Shown: one piece after another, positions 1 to 9,846 of the stretch
How positions within the stretch are numbered: position 1 is the stretch's first letter
Layout: each line of letters opens with the position of its first letter
NCBI RefSeq assembly: GCF_020524905.1
Contig: NZ_JAIVKI010000001.1
Span: forward strand, 558,001 to 622,000
Reading direction: 5' to 3'
Origin: Microbulbifer variabilis
GTDB taxonomy: Bacteria > Pseudomonadota > Gammaproteobacteria > Pseudomonadales > Cellvibrionaceae
Length of the DNA stretch: 64,000 nt
Program-made: the position numbers and the translations under genes
Notes under the pieces: model-generated
Databases searched by the model: none
Told to the model about the DNA's origin: nothing
Seen by the model: only the letters and a program-made list of their open reading frames with translations

Positions 1-322
1 GCTTTCGATAGAGGGTTTCGACGAGGATATCGCTGAAGAGCTGCGCGCCCGTGCTAAGGACTCCCTGCTCACCCAGGCGTTGGCGTCTGAAGAGGAACTA
101 GATGCCTCAGAGCCCCAGGAAGACCTGCTGAATATGGATGGTATGGAGCGCCACCTGGCCTTCCAATTGGCCAGCCGCGGTATTGCCACTATGGAGGACC
201 TGGCGGAACAAGCGGTGGATGACCTGCTCGATATCGAGGGTCTCGATCAGGAACGCGCCGCAGCGCTGATTATGAAGGCGCGTGAGCCTTGGTTTGCCGA
301 TGATAGCGGCGAACAGGCTTAA
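1..322 (+). CDS. nusA: Transcription termination/antitermination factor NusA, C-terminal part (partial)
   Basis: Only the last roughly 106 codons are present; the frame is open from base 2 and ends in TAA at 320-322. The residues form the acidic helix-hairpin-helix repeats seen at the C-terminus of proteobacterial NusA, with motifs such as ELRARAKDSL, LASRGIATMEDLAEQAVDDL and IEGLDQERAAALIMKAREPW followed by a short acidic tail. In the family these C-terminal repeats contact the RNA polymerase alpha subunit, while the missing N-terminal, S1 and KH domains bind polymerase and RNA. Its position 64 bp upstream of infB matches the conserved rimP-nusA-infB-rbfA-truB operon. The start lies outside the window. 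Identification is firm from sequence plus context. Confidence 0.93.
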   Translation, partial: LSIEGFDEDIAEELRARAKDSLLTQALASEEELDASEPQEDLLNMDGMERHLAFQLASRGIATMEDLAEQAVDDLLDIEGLDQERAAALIMKAREPWFADDSGEQA

Positions 323-386
323 ACACACAGCAACAAGTATTACGTATAAGTAACCCCCTCCGACCAAGTGACTTTTAGGAGAGAGA

Positions 387-3245
387 ATGGCCGAAGTAAC
401 AGTTAGCGAACTCGCCAAATCGGTTGGTGCCACCGAAGACCGTCTGCTCAAGCAGATGAAAGAAGCGGGTTTGCCTCACACCTCTGCGACCGCGGTGGTG
501 TCAGATGAGGAAAAGCAGGTCCTGCTCAGTTTCCTGAAAAGCAGTCACGGGGAGCAGGGCGCGAGCCCGCGCAAGATCACCTTGAAGCGCAAGACCACAA
601 CCACGCTGAAAACCGGCTCTGGCACCGGCCGCAAAACTGTAAACGTGGAAGTGCGCAAAAAACGCACTTATGTGAAGCGTCCCCAGGCTGAGCTTGAAGC
701 AGGAGCAGGTACCGAAAGCGCTGCCGAAGCGGAAGAAGTGCGCACAGGTGTGGACGCTGCCGCCATAGCAGAAGCTGAAGTCAAAGCGGCAGCTGAGGCC
801 AAGGCCGCAGCTGAAGCAGAGGCTGCCCGTCGTGCCGCTGAAGAAGAGAAAGCGCTATTAAAGGCTGAAGCAGAGGCGAAAGCCGCTGCCGAAGCGGAAG
901 AAAAGGCTCGTGCGGAAGCTGCCGCAGCAGAAGCCGCTAAAGTAGAGAAAGCCGATAAAAAGGCAGAGGGTAAACCCGTAGAAAATGTAGCGAAAAAGGC
1001 GAAACCCGCCGCACCCATCCGCTCAACGTATGTAGATGATATTGAAGCGATGCGTATCGCCGCGATGGAACGTCGCAAGCAGCAGGCAGAACTGGAAGAG
1101 CGTGAGCTAGAAGAGAAGAAGGCCAAGCTAGAAGCCGACCGACGCGCCGCTCAGGAGAAAAAAGAGAAAGCTGCCCAGGCTGCTCAGACAGCCAAGGCGA
1201 AGCCTGCCAAGCCCGCTAAGACTGCAGAGAAAACCGAAGAGGTTAAACCTTCTCTGCGTCGCAAGCTGGAAACAACCTCGAGTGATGATCGCAATGACGA
1301 TGAGCCGCGCAAACGTCGCGGGCGCCGCTCCAAATCCGGCCCGAAGAAATCCAGCAAAACAGCTCTATATGAGCAGGCGTTAGAAGTTTTTGAAGAAGAT
1401 GAAGCCAGTAAGCGCAGCACGCGCTCCCTGTCTCGTCCGAATGTGAAGGTGAAGCCGACGCACGTATTTAAACGGCCTACGGAGAAACAGGTGTACGAAG
1501 TACAGTTGGGGGAAACCATCACCGTTGCAGAGCTGGCCAAGCAGATGAATGTGAAGTCTGGTGAACTGATCAAGCGTCTGATGAAGATGGGTGAGATGGC
1601 CACCATCAATCAGAGCCTGGATCGTGAGACTGCCCAGTTGATCATCGAGGAAATGGGTCACAAGGTGGTACTGCGTTCCGAGACCGAGCTGGAAGATAGC
1701 CTGGTAGCGCAATCCAAGGCTCAAGAGGGCACCGAGGTTTCCCGCGCACCGGTTGTAACCGTTATGGGTCACGTTGACCACGGTAAAACCTCTCTGCTCG
1801 ACTATATTCGCAAGACCAAAGTGGCCTCTGGCGAGGCTGGCGGTATTACCCAGCATATCGGTGCCTACCGTGTGAAAACCAGCCAGGGCGAGATCGCTTT
1901 CCTGGATACTCCGGGACACGCTGCCTTTACCGCCATGCGTGCCCGCGGTGCCCAGGCTACCGACGTAGTTATTCTGGTAGTGGCTGCCGATGATGGCGTG
2001 ATGCCGCAGACTGAAGAAGCAGTGAATCACGCTCGCGCCGCCGGTGTACCGCTGGTTGTCGCCGTTAACAAGTGCGACAAAGAAGCCGCTGATCCCGATC
2101 GCGTGAAGAATGAGCTGGCTGCCAAAGATGTGATCCCGGAAGATTGGGGTGGTGATACTCAGTTCATCAACGTATCTGCGCACACTGGGCAGGGCATTGA
2201 TGACCTGCTGGAAGCGGTTTCCCTGCAAGCGGAAATGCTGGAGCTGAAGGCCAAGATCAATGTACCGGCCACCGGTGTTGTGATTGAGTCCCGCCTGGAA
2301 AAAGGCCGCGGTGTCGTTGCGACCCTGTTGGTGCAGAATGGCGAATTGAAGCGTGGCGATATTGTTCTGGCTGGCCAGAGCTACGGTCGCGTGCGTGCCA
2401 TGACCAACGAACACGGCCAGCAGGTTAAGGAAGCCGGCCCGTCTACTCCAGTAGAGCTGCTGGGTCTGGATTCCACACCGAATGCCGGTGACGAGTTCAT
2501 GGTGGTTGCCGATGAGCGTAAGGCTCGTGAAGTTGCCGAGCAGCGTGCGGATAGTGAGCGTCGCGAGCGTATGCAGCGTCAGCAGGCCGCCAAACTGGAA
2601 AACATGTTTGCGGATATGGAAGCTGGCGAGCGCAAAGTGCTGCCGGTTGTTATCAAGGCCGACGTGCGCGGCTCTTTGGAAGCTATCCTGGGTGCGCTGG
2701 CGGATATCGGCAACGAAGAAGTTTCCGTCAACGTGGTATCCAGTGGTGTGGGTGGTATCGCCGAAAACGACATCAACCTGGCTCTGACCTCTGGTGCAAT
2801 CGTATTGGGCTTTAATACCCGTGCCGATGCTGCGGCCCGTAAAACTGCCGAGACTGAAGGGGTTGAGGTTCGTTACTACAGCGTGATCTACAACCTGCTC
2901 GATGAAGTGAAACAGGCTTTGTCCGGCATGTTGGACCCGGAAGTTCGCGAAGATATCGTGGGTATCGCCGAGGTACGCGATGTATTCCGCTCGCCGAAGT
3001 TTGGCGCCATTGCCGGCTGTATGGTTACCGAGGGTACCGTACACCGCAACAAGCCGATCCGCGTACTGCGCGACAACGTTGTAATCTATCAGGGTGAACT
3101 GGAATCCCTGCGTCGCTTCAAAGACGATGTGCAAGAAGTGCGCAACGGTATGGAGTGTGGTATCGGGGTGAAGGACTACAACGATGTGAAGCCCGGTGAC
3201 CAGATTGAAGTTTACGATATCGTCAAAGTTGCCCGCGAACTGTAA
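387..3245 (+). CDS. infB: Translation initiation factor IF-2
   Basis: This 952-aa GTPase delivers initiator fMet-tRNA to the 30S subunit and promotes subunit joining. An IF2-N module opens the protein ([20 protein letters not shown]). A long Ala/Glu/Lys-rich charged linker follows at about residues 90-330, then a second IF2-N module at about 375-425. The G domain carries GHVDHGKTS near residue 460, DTPGH near 507 and NKCD near 560. The C-terminal beta-barrel and tRNA-binding domains follow. The length is at the long end for gammaproteobacteria because of the linker. The ATG at 387 has the strong ribosome site AGGAGAGAG just upstream. It sits between nusA and rbfA as in the standard operon. 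Confidence 0.98.
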   Translation: MAEVTVSELAKSVGATEDRLLKQMKEAGLPHTSATAVVSDEEKQVLLSFLKSSHGEQGASPRKITLKRKTTTTLKTGSGTGRKTVNVEVRKKRTYVKRPQAELEAGAGTESAAEAEEVRTGVDAAAIAEAEVKAAAEAKAAAEAEAARRAAEEEKALLKAEAEAKAAAEAEEKARAEAAAAEAAKVEKADKKAEGKPVENVAKKAKPAAPIRSTYVDDIEAMRIAAMERRKQQAELEERELEEKKAKLEADRRAAQEKKEKAAQAAQTAKAKPAKPAKTAEKTEEVKPSLRRKLETTSSDDRNDDEPRKRRGRRSKSGPKKSSKTALYEQALEVFEEDEASKRSTRSLSRPNVKVKPTHVFKRPTEKQVYEVQLGETITVAELAKQMNVKSGELIKRLMKMGEMATINQSLDRETAQLIIEEMGHKVVLRSETELEDSLVAQSKAQEGTEVSRAPVVTVMGHVDHGKTSLLDYIRKTKVASGEAGGITQHIGAYRVKTSQGEIAFLDTPGHAAFTAMRARGAQATDVVILVVAADDGVMPQTEEAVNHARAAGVPLVVAVNKCDKEAADPDRVKNELAAKDVIPEDWGGDTQFINVSAHTGQGIDDLLEAVSLQAEMLELKAKINVPATGVVIESRLEKGRGVVATLLVQNGELKRGDIVLAGQSYGRVRAMTNEHGQQVKEAGPSTPVELLGLDSTPNAGDEFMVVADERKAREVAEQRADSERRERMQRQQAAKLENMFADMEAGERKVLPVVIKADVRGSLEAILGALADIGNEEVSVNVVSSGVGGIAENDINLALTSGAIVLGFNTRADAAARKTAETEGVEVRYYSVIYNLLDEVKQALSGMLDPEVREDIVGIAEVRDVFRSPKFGAIAGCMVTEGTVHRNKPIRVLRDNVVIYQGELESLRRFKDDVQEVRNGMECGIGVKDYNDVKPGDQIEVYDIVKVAREL

Positions 3246-3269
3246 AGCGTTCCAGATCGGGTGAAGAAG

Positions 3270-3299
3270 AAACCCGCGCGGCTTGGCCGTGCGGGTTTT
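3270..3299 (+). terminator. Hairpin terminator or attenuator between infB and rbfA
   Basis: The arm from AAACCCGC through CGGC at 3270-3282 pairs across a TTG loop with GCCG through GCGGGTTT at 3286-3298, giving about 13 pairs with one G-T wobble. Only a short T4 tract follows. It lies 25 bp after the infB stop. Because rbfA and truB are normally co-transcribed with infB, it may act as a partial terminator or an RNA 3' end stabiliser rather than a full stop. Confidence 0.65.
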
Positions 3300-3334
3300 C
3301 CTGTCTTTAAACCGCCATTCTCAATAGGTAAACA

Positions 3335-3730
3335 ATGGCAAGAGAATTCCACCGCGCCGACCGCGTTGCCGACGCCATGCGCCGCGAACTGGCCCAGCTG
3401 ATTCAGCAGGAAGTGCGCGACCCGCGCCTGGGCATGGTCAATATCAACGATGTTGAAGTCAGCCGAGATCTGACCACGGCAAAAGTGTTTGTCACCTTTG
3501 TGGGTGAGGACGACCGCAATAAGATCAATATCTCGATGGAAGTGCTGAACAAGGCCGCGGGTTTTCTGCGCAGCCAGTTGGCGCGCGCTATCCAGATACG
3601 CACCATCCCGCGTTTGCATTTCCGCTACGACGAGACTTCGGTGCGCGGGCAGGAGCTCTCCGCTCTGATCGACAAGGCGGTGCGCGCGGATCGCAAGCAC
3701 CAGGACGACAGCGACTCTGACGAAGATTGA
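3335..3730 (+). CDS. rbfA: 30S ribosome-binding factor RbfA
   Basis: This 131-aa protein belongs to the small KH-like family that helps 16S rRNA 5' end maturation and late 30S assembly and is linked to cold adaptation. It begins MAREFHRADRVADAMRRELA and contains the family segment QEVRDPRLGMVNINDVEVSRD near residues 30-50. The C-terminus is an acidic tail rich in Asp, Ser and Glu. The length is normal. It is 3 bp upstream of truB, which indicates translational coupling, and follows the infB hairpin. Confidence 0.97.
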   Translation: MAREFHRADRVADAMRRELAQLIQQEVRDPRLGMVNINDVEVSRDLTTAKVFVTFVGEDDRNKINISMEVLNKAAGFLRSQLARAIQIRTIPRLHFRYDETSVRGQELSALIDKAVRADRKHQDDSDSDED

Positions 3731-3733
3731 TCT

Positions 3734-4675
3734 ATGGGCCGCAGACCAAAATGGGGCCGGCCGGTTCACGGCGTGCTGTTATTGAACAAGCCCGCCGGCA
3801 TTACCGCCAACGACGCCCTGCAAAAAGCCAAACGACTCTTTTTTGCCAATCGCGCAGGACACACCGGTGCCTTGGACCCGCTGGCGACCGGTGTTCTGCC
3901 GATCTGTTTCGGTGAGGCTACCAAGTTTTCCCAGTACCTGCTCGATGCCGACAAGCGCTACCGCAGCACTTTTGTCTTCGGTATGACTACCGCCAGTGGT
4001 GATGCCGACGGTGATGTACTGGAAACCAAAGACGCTTCCGGTTTGACTGAAAAAGCGGTACTCAAAGCGATGGAAGCCTTCCGCGGCCATATCAAGCAGG
4101 TGCCCTCCATGTACTCCGCCCTCAAGCACAAGGGCCAGCCACTCTATAAGCTGGCGCGTCAGGGCCTGGAAGTGGAACGCGAAGCGCGCGAGGTGGAAAT
4201 CTTTGAATTTGAGCTGCTGAGCTTTACGCCGGGCCCACAGCCCCGCGCGGAGGTTGAGGTGCACTGCTCCAAGGGCACCTATATTCGCAGTATCGCCGAA
4301 GACTTGGGTCAAGCTCTAGGTGTGGGCGCCTATGTGGAAGTTCTGCATCGCAGTGCTGCCGGCCCCTTCGATGAGGCGGACTCGGTGACTCTGGATGAAC
4401 TGACCGAAGAGCGTGGTGAAGATAGGGCAGAAGTGCTCGATCACCACTTGCTACCGATGGACTCTCCGGCGTCGTCTTTGCCCAAGCTCGTCCTGCCGGA
4501 TGACTCTGGTTACTATGTGCGTCAGGGGCAGTCGGTAATGGATTTACAGGTCTATCGTATCGGTGCAGAAGGTGATATGGTGCGCCTCTTCCTGGAAAAT
4601 GGTGATTTTCTGGGCGTAGGAGAAATTACCGACGAGGGGTGCGTAGCACCGCGGCGTCTGGTAAGTGGCACTTAA
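3734..4675 (+). CDS. truB: tRNA pseudouridine(55) synthase TruB
   Basis: TruB converts U55 to pseudouridine in the T-loop of tRNAs. The 313-aa protein has the N-terminal LLLNKPAGITANDAL segment and the catalytic motif GHTGALDPLATGVLP, with the nucleophilic Asp at residue 48. Further family blocks are QVPSMYSALKHKGQPLYKLAR and HCSKGTYIRSIAEDLG. The C-terminus carries the small PUA-like domain of bacterial TruB. The ATG lies 3 bp after the rbfA stop. It is the last member of the nusA-infB-rbfA-truB unit, with rpsO 143 bp downstream. Confidence 0.98.
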   Translation: MGRRPKWGRPVHGVLLLNKPAGITANDALQKAKRLFFANRAGHTGALDPLATGVLPICFGEATKFSQYLLDADKRYRSTFVFGMTTASGDADGDVLETKDASGLTEKAVLKAMEAFRGHIKQVPSMYSALKHKGQPLYKLARQGLEVEREAREVEIFEFELLSFTPGPQPRAEVEVHCSKGTYIRSIAEDLGQALGVGAYVEVLHRSAAGPFDEADSVTLDELTEERGEDRAEVLDHHLLPMDSPASSLPKLVLPDDSGYYVRQGQSVMDLQVYRIGAEGDMVRLFLENGDFLGVGEITDEGCVAPRRLVSGT

Positions 4676-4818
4676 GAGAAGCCGTTATTCTGGTGAAAGC
4701 CAATAAAGGTGAACTGGAAAGTGCCCGCGCGGCACAGCCGCATTCACGATTAGCTGGTCTGTAAATATGCACGGGCCAGCCGAATCTTTTAAAGCATATT
4801 ACGACGAGGTAATTCGTT

Positions 4819-5088
4819 ATGGCACTGACTGCAGTTGAAAAAGCAGCCATCCTGAAAGAGCACGGCCAAACTGAAGGCGATACCGGTTCTCCGGAAGTCC
4901 AGGTAGCCCTGCTGACCGCCAACATCAACAAACTGCAGGGTCACTTCTCTGCGCACAAGCAGGATCACCACTCCCGTCGTGGTCTGATCCGCATGGTAAA
5001 CCAGCGTCGCAAGCTGCTGGACTACCTCAAGCGCAAGGATCTGAACCGTTACGCACAGCTGATCGCTAAGCTCGGCCTGCGTCGCTAA
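4819..5088 (+). CDS. rpsO: 30S ribosomal protein S15
   Basis: S15 is a primary 16S rRNA-binding protein of the 30S platform. The 89-aa product has the usual length and the family sequence: [20 protein letters not shown] in the N-terminal half, the basic [20 protein letters not shown] segment that binds rRNA, and the end LIAKLGLRR. The ATG at 4819 is preceded by an ACGAGGTAA ribosome site. It is followed at once by an intrinsic terminator and then pnp, as in Escherichia coli. S15 autoregulation through its leader is known in E. coli; whether the 143-bp leader here folds in that way was not tested. Confidence 0.99.
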   Translation: MALTAVEKAAILKEHGQTEGDTGSPEVQVALLTANINKLQGHFSAHKQDHHSRRGLIRMVNQRRKLLDYLKRKDLNRYAQLIAKLGLRR

Positions 5089-5095
5089 GACCCTG

Positions 5096-5126
5096 GAATG
5101 CCCGCCTCTGGCGGGCATTCTTTTTT
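5096..5126 (+). terminator. Intrinsic terminator after rpsO
   Basis: A perfect 11-bp stem, GAATGCCCGCC at 5096-5106 and GGCGGGCATTC at 5110-5120, closes a TCT loop and is followed by T6 at 5121-5126. This is a textbook Rho-independent terminator 8 bp after the rpsO stop. Confidence 0.93.
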
Positions 5127-5353
5127 AATGCTTGCTGAAAAGTGGCCTTGCTGTCATTTTTCAGAAGTCGCACTACACAGGCCAGCGGTAGAGAACCCGT
5201 CCTGGATGTGCAGTGTTTGCACCGGCCACCTCTGGTCGGTGGCGGCACATCCCCGTGCCGCCTCAGGTGAGGTTTTTGGAATTCTCGCCCGGGCAATTAT
5301 GTAGGGGTTACTGGAATGGGCCAGTAACCGTAAGGAAATAGGAAAAAAAACTA
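5127..5353 (+). promoter_or_regulatory. pnp leader with strong RNA hairpins
   Basis: This 227-bp stretch between the rpsO terminator and pnp has no gene. It contains a perfect 8-bp hairpin, GGCGGCAC at 5241-5248 and GTGCCGCC at 5255-5262, and weaker pairings including CTGAAAA with TTTTCAG near 5135-5164. In E. coli the pnp leader forms an RNase III-cleaved duplex through which PNPase represses its own translation. The position and stem-rich nature here suggest a comparable device, but the exact cleaved stem cannot be assigned by eye. The pnp promoter is expected here or upstream of rpsO. Confidence 0.45.
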
Positions 5354-7477
5354 GTGAATCCAGTAAGCAAAACTTTCCAGTACGGACAACACCAGGTCAC
5401 CATCGAAACTGGCCGCATCGCGCGCCAGGCGACGGGCTCTGCCCTGGTTACTATGGGTGAGACTGTTGTTCTGTGTACCGTTGTCGGTGCCAAAGAAGCC
5501 AAGCCCGATCAAGGTTTCTTCCCGCTGTCCGTGCACTACCAGGAAAAAGCCTACGCGGCTGGCAAAATTCCCGGTGGCTTCTTCAAGCGCGAAGGCCGCC
5601 CGTCTGAAAAAGAAACTCTGACTTCCCGTCTGATCGATCGCCCGATCCGTCCTCTGTTCCCCAACGGCTTTATGAACGAAGTACAGGTCATGTGTACCGT
5701 ACTTTCTGCCGAGAAGGACATGGACCCGGATATCGCTGCCATGATTGGTACTTCTGCAGCGCTGTCTGTTTCCGGTATTCCCTTCGCAGGCCCAATCGGC
5801 GCCGCGCGCGTGGGTTACACCCAGCAAGATGGCTACCTGCTGAACCCAGGCTATCAAGCTCTGAAAGGCTCCGAGCTGGACATGGTTGTAGCCGGTACTA
5901 AAGATGCCGTGTTGATGGTTGAGTCCGAAGCTCAGGAGCTGCCGGAAGACATCATGCTTGGTGCTGTGCTGTACGCACACCAAGAGATGCAGGCCATCAT
6001 CAAGGTATGTGAAGAGTTGAAAGCCGAAGCTGGCAAGCCCCAGTGGGACTGGCAGGCACCGGCGGTAAATACCGAGTTGAAAACGGCTCTGGAAGGTCAG
6101 TTTGGTGAGAAGGTTGCCGAAGCCTACCGTATCACCAACAAGCAAGAGCGCAGCACCCGTCTGGCGGAACTGCGCAGCGAAGCTGCCGAAGCGCTCTCCA
6201 CTGAAGAAATCAGCGCTGATGAAGTTAAGGGTTACTTCGGCAAGCTGGAGAAGAAGCTTGTGCGCGGATCTGTTGTACGCGGTGAGCCCCGTATCGACGG
6301 CCGCGACAACAAAACTGTACGCCCGATCAGCGTAGAAGTTGGCACTCTGCCTAAATCCCACGGTTCCGCGTTGTTCACCCGTGGAGAGACCCAGGCATTG
6401 GTAGTGGCTACTCTCGGTTCCACCGGCGATGCACAGATCATTGACGCGCTGGAAGGCGAGCGTAAAGACTACTTTATGCTGCATTACAACTTCCCTCCTT
6501 ACTCTGTAGGTGAAGCGGGTCGTGTAGGTGCTACCGGCCGTCGCGAAATCGGCCACGGCCGCCTGGCGCGCCGCGGTATTGCTGCAGTTCTGCCGAGCTC
6601 TGATAGCTTCCCCTACACCGTACGTGTGGTTTCAGAGATCACTGAGTCCAACGGTTCCAGCTCTATGGCTTCCGTATGTGGTTCCAGCCTGGCGCTGATG
6701 GATGCGGGTGTTCCGTTGAAGTCACCGGTTGCCGGTATCGCTATGGGTCTGGTGAAGGAAGACGAAGGCTACGCGGTTCTGACCGATATCCTCGGTGACG
6801 AAGACCACCTCGGTGATATGGACTTCAAAGTGGCCGGTACCGCTTCTGGTGTGACCGCACTGCAGATGGACATCAAGATCGAAGGTATTACCGAAGAGAT
6901 CATGGAAACCGCTCTGGAGCAGGCCCTGCACGCGCGTCTGCACATCCTTGCGGAAATGAACAAGGTGATCGATTCCTCGCGCACCACTGTGAACGAGAAT
7001 GCTCCGCGCTACGCGACCCTGAAGATCCATCCGGACAAGATCCGCGATGTGATCGGTAAGGGTGGTGCGACTATCCGCTCCATCACTGAAGAGACCGGTG
7101 CTTCCATCGATATCGAAGATGACGGCACGATCAAAGTCTTCGGTGAAGACGGTGAGAGCCTCGAAGCGGCGGTTACCCGTATCGAGGAAATCACTGCAGA
7201 AGCTGAGATCGGCGCTATCTACGAGGGCACTGTGGTGCGTATCGTGGACTTCGGTGCGTTCGTAAACTTCCTGCCGGGCAAAGACGGCCTGGTGCATATC
7301 TCCCAGATCGCGGAAGAGCGCGTAAATGCTGTGACCGATTACCTGAGCGAAGGTGAGAAGGTGAAGGTTAAGGTGCTCGACGTTGACCAACGCGGACGCA
7401 TCAAACTGTCCATTAAGGAAGCCAAGGCTGACCAAGCCGCTTCCGAAGAGGCCAAGCAAGGTTCCGAAGAGGCCTAA
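5354..7477 (+). CDS. pnp: Polyribonucleotide nucleotidyltransferase (PNPase)
   Basis: PNPase is a trimeric 3'-to-5' phosphorolytic exoribonuclease and a component of the RNA degradosome. The 707-aa protein has two RNase PH domains, at about residues 10-220 and 310-540, separated by an all-helical domain. Motifs include [21 protein letters not shown] and [18 protein letters not shown] domain with the [16 protein letters not shown] loop lies near residue 560. An S1 domain ([20 protein letters not shown]) follows, then an acidic Ala/Glu tail. The start is GTG at 5354 with a purine-rich AAGGAAATAGGAAAAAA ribosome site. The length is normal. It follows rpsO as in most gammaproteobacteria. Confidence 0.98.
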   Translation: MNPVSKTFQYGQHQVTIETGRIARQATGSALVTMGETVVLCTVVGAKEAKPDQGFFPLSVHYQEKAYAAGKIPGGFFKREGRPSEKETLTSRLIDRPIRPLFPNGFMNEVQVMCTVLSAEKDMDPDIAAMIGTSAALSVSGIPFAGPIGAARVGYTQQDGYLLNPGYQALKGSELDMVVAGTKDAVLMVESEAQELPEDIMLGAVLYAHQEMQAIIKVCEELKAEAGKPQWDWQAPAVNTELKTALEGQFGEKVAEAYRITNKQERSTRLAELRSEAAEALSTEEISADEVKGYFGKLEKKLVRGSVVRGEPRIDGRDNKTVRPISVEVGTLPKSHGSALFTRGETQALVVATLGSTGDAQIIDALEGERKDYFMLHYNFPPYSVGEAGRVGATGRREIGHGRLARRGIAAVLPSSDSFPYTVRVVSEITESNGSSSMASVCGSSLALMDAGVPLKSPVAGIAMGLVKEDEGYAVLTDILGDEDHLGDMDFKVAGTASGVTALQMDIKIEGITEEIMETALEQALHARLHILAEMNKVIDSSRTTVNENAPRYATLKIHPDKIRDVIGKGGATIRSITEETGASIDIEDDGTIKVFGEDGESLEAAVTRIEEITAEAEIGAIYEGTVVRIVDFGAFVNFLPGKDGLVHISQIAEERVNAVTDYLSEGEKVKVKVLDVDQRGRIKLSIKEAKADQAASEEAKQGSEEA

Positions 7478-7503
7478 ACCTCTGGAGCCGATCTAGCCTG
7501 AAG

Positions 7504-7531
7504 AAACCCGGCCATGGTGCCGGGTTTTTTT
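7504..7531 (+). terminator. Intrinsic terminator after pnp
   Basis: AAACCCGGC at 7504-7512 pairs perfectly with GCCGGGTTT at 7519-7527 around a CATGGT loop, and the T tract runs to 7531. It lies 26 bp after the pnp stop and closes the transcription unit. Confidence 0.9.
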
Positions 7532-7617
7532 ATGGCTCATACCGGCTGTAGTAAAAATGACAAAGGCATTTTCGCCGGTGGCTTTTCGGTTAAACTCCTG
7601 CGAAAAGAGGGAAAATT

Positions 7618-8268
7618 TTGCACAATTACTGGCTTCTCGATACGCTCCTCGGGCTAACCTGTCTGTTGGTTGCCAACCAGTACTGGTATCTCACCCGCGC
7701 GCGTTTTCAATCGGCAACTCTAATAATCGTGGCCGCTCTTATCGGCATGGCCCTGGCCGCCCTGGTGGGTGCCTACCGCTATGGTATAGATCCCAGGGTG
7801 ACTGAGCTACACCGGGCACTTGCACAGATTTCCGGTTTTGTCTCTTTCTTGCTGATTGGTATAGGCCTTGTCTGGGCGCGGCTGGAGCTACCTTGGGGGC
7901 GGGATAATCGTGCACCGGCCTACCTGGTCATTGTGTTGTTATTGGCGGGAGCCATTGGCCTCGCGCAGAGTACCTGGATGTCGAGCCAAGCGGTAGTCGA
8001 CCTCTACTCCACAGTGGGGTTGTTTTTATGGTTGCTGGTGGCGTTACTGGAATTACTAGCACCGAGGCGTCTCAAGCGAAATCAAGCTTTGTTAATTGGC
8101 GCGGGTGCTTTGTTGGTGCTGATCAATGGGCTATTTATTGGCACGGGTGCCTCGCACCTGTTGGGCTTGGCCCGTACAAATTGGTTCCACTTACTGCTCG
8201 CACTTTCTGTCTTTTCCCTGTTGTGGGCACGCCCACTTTTCAGCCTGGATCGATTCACCAATGAATAA
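7618..8268 (+). CDS. Uncharacterised multi-pass membrane protein
   Basis: The 216-aa product is strongly hydrophobic, with about seven predicted transmembrane helices, for example near residues 5-22, 32-50, 70-86, 99-116, 125-145, 156-175 and 186-204. Short basic loops include the RRLKR stretch near residue 150. I do not recognise the family and see no catalytic or metal-binding signature. The start is TTG at 7618, chosen because AAAAGAGGG sits 8-15 bp upstream and no ATG is available. Its end overlaps the next gene by 8 bp within ATGAATAA, so the two are probably translationally coupled. A role in the inner membrane related to the downstream GFA-family enzyme is possible but unproven. Confidence 0.75.
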   Translation: MHNYWLLDTLLGLTCLLVANQYWYLTRARFQSATLIIVAALIGMALAALVGAYRYGIDPRVTELHRALAQISGFVSFLLIGIGLVWARLELPWGRDNRAPAYLVIVLLLAGAIGLAQSTWMSSQAVVDLYSTVGLFLWLLVALLELLAPRRLKRNQALLIGAGALLVLINGLFIGTGASHLLGLARTNWFHLLLALSVFSLLWARPLFSLDRFTNE

Positions 8269-8671
8269 AATAATTACCAAATTGCAGGGTGGTTGCCATT
8301 GCGGTGCCGTGCGCTTTAGCGCGGTACATCAACGTCATAATGATGAGCCTTTGGTGGCACACGCCTGTAATTGCTCTATGTGTGAGAAGGTTGGCTATGT
8401 GCACCTGATTATACCGGCGGCAAACTTCCAGCTGGAGCAGGGCGAGGGGGATCTCAGCGTTTACACTTTTAATAGTGGTGTGGCGAAACACTATTTTTGT
8501 CGTCATTGCGGCGTTAAGCCATTTTATATACCACGCTCCAATCCCGATGGTTACAGCCTTAATGTGCGTTGCCTCGACAGCGTTCCACAGGAGTTAGAGG
8601 TTGAGCCGTTTGACGGACAGAATTGGGAGCAGAATGCTGCAGGCTTGGCACACCTAAGCAGCGCAAAGTAA
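8261..8671 (+). CDS. GFA/CENP-V family (glutathione-dependent formaldehyde-activating-like) protein
   Basis: The 136-aa protein carries the zinc-binding pattern of the GFA family: GGCHCGAVRFSA near residue 10, then CNCSMCEKVGYVHL near residue 40, and HYFCRHCGVKPFYIPRSNPD near residue 80. Founding members were proposed to speed the addition of formaldehyde to glutathione, but most homologues have no proven substrate. The ATG at 8261 lies inside the end of the upstream membrane-protein gene (8-bp overlap). A longer in-frame extension to 8126 exists, but it reads through the neighbouring gene and does not resemble the family. Family assignment is strong; the physiological reaction is unknown. 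Confidence 0.88.
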   Translation: MNKIITKLQGGCHCGAVRFSAVHQRHNDEPLVAHACNCSMCEKVGYVHLIIPAANFQLEQGEGDLSVYTFNSGVAKHYFCRHCGVKPFYIPRSNPDGYSLNVRCLDSVPQELEVEPFDGQNWEQNAAGLAHLSSAK

Positions 8672-8827
8672 CAATCCCTGCCCAATCTGCCATTTAATGG
8701 CTGATGAGACTCCAAAGAAGGAGTAGGTGGGATATCTATAGACTCGCGTATCTGCGCCAGTCTTTTTTCAGTTTTTTGAAAGCCGGGCCTTTGGTGCTTT
8801 ATCCGCAGCCGGCGAGGGAGTGGGAAA

Positions 8828-9796
8828 ATGCAATCTGGGCTGATTCACGCCTATCTTCTCGATCACCGTGGTGGTGGCAGGGAGCTGAGCTGGGCAGAAG
8901 TGTCTGGCTGGCAACCCGGGCAGGGCGTGCTGTGGTTACATATGGATTATACCGACGAGACCGCCGCCCAATGGTTGCGTACAGAGAGCGGTTTGGATCG
9001 CTTGGTGGTGGAGGCTCTTCTGTCAGAGGAGTCGCGCCCGCGCGCGACGCCGATAGGCGATAGTTTATTGATTGCTCTGCGTGGTGTGAATCTAAACCCG
9101 GCCTCGCAGCCTGAAGATATGGTTTCGATTCGCCTGTGGATAGAGGCAGATCGTATTATCAGTACCCGAAAGCGCCGCCTGTTATCGGTAGAGGATCTAC
9201 TCGGACGCCTGCGCGCTGGCCGTGGCCCCAGCGGCCCCTCAAACTTTATTGTCTCCCTGGCGGATTTGCTGGTGCGTCGTATGAGTGACACTGTAGATCA
9301 GCTCGAGGAGAAAATCGATGAACTGGAGAGCCTCGCTCTGGATTCCGCCGGAGGTGAGCTGCGCTCGGAACTTGCGCATTTGCGCAAGCAGGCCATTACC
9401 TTGCGCCGCTATTTATCCCCGCAACGGGAAGCTCTGTCTGGCGTTATGGCTGCGGAAATGCCCTGGTTTCACGAAACCAATTTGTTGCATTTGCGCGAAG
9501 TTAGCGATCGTCTGCAACGGCATATTGAAGATATTGATGTGGTGCGCGAGCGCGCTTCAGTCACCCAAGAGGAGTTATTGAGTTATAACTCCGAGCAGAT
9601 GAATAGCCGTATGTACATGCTGTCGGTGGTAGCCGCAGTATTTTTACCACTCAGTTTTTTGACCGGCTTATTTGGCATCAATGTTGGTGGTATGCCCTGG
9701 GCCCAGTCTCAAGCGGGTTTTCTCACATTTTGCGCTTTACTGATTATTGCGCTTGCTGGGCAAATTGCATTTTTCTTTTGGAAAAAGTGGTTGTAG
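8828..9796 (+). CDS. zntB: CorA-family zinc transporter ZntB
   Basis: The 322-aa protein belongs to the CorA/ZntB family of pentameric divalent-cation channels. The long cytoplasmic N-terminal region includes the coiled stretch VDQLEEKIDELESLAL near residue 160 and the helix LRKQAITLRRYLSPQREAL. Two C-terminal membrane helices flank the signature GLFGINVGGMPW, where GIN followed by VGG is the ZntB variant of the CorA GMN filter. The ATG at 8828 follows GAGGGAGTGGG. It stands alone on the plus strand; the next gene is convergent. Zinc as substrate is inferred from the ZntB-type motif, but magnesium or other cations cannot be excluded. Confidence 0.87.
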   Translation: MQSGLIHAYLLDHRGGGRELSWAEVSGWQPGQGVLWLHMDYTDETAAQWLRTESGLDRLVVEALLSEESRPRATPIGDSLLIALRGVNLNPASQPEDMVSIRLWIEADRIISTRKRRLLSVEDLLGRLRAGRGPSGPSNFIVSLADLLVRRMSDTVDQLEEKIDELESLALDSAGGELRSELAHLRKQAITLRRYLSPQREALSGVMAAEMPWFHETNLLHLREVSDRLQRHIEDIDVVRERASVTQEELLSYNSEQMNSRMYMLSVVAAVFLPLSFLTGLFGINVGGMPWAQSQAGFLTFCALLIIALAGQIAFFFWKKWL

Positions 9797-9846
9797 ATAT
9801 TTTCAAGTACACTAACAGAATAGCTTGTATCAATTGGAGGGGTAGT

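Noticed and set aside
1380..3134. 584-codon minus-strand ORF antisense to infB
   Set aside because: It is a long shadow frame created by the codon bias of infB on the plus strand; it has no recognisable domains.
5351..6556. 401-codon minus-strand ORF antisense to pnp
   Set aside because: Same explanation: a shadow of a highly biased core gene.
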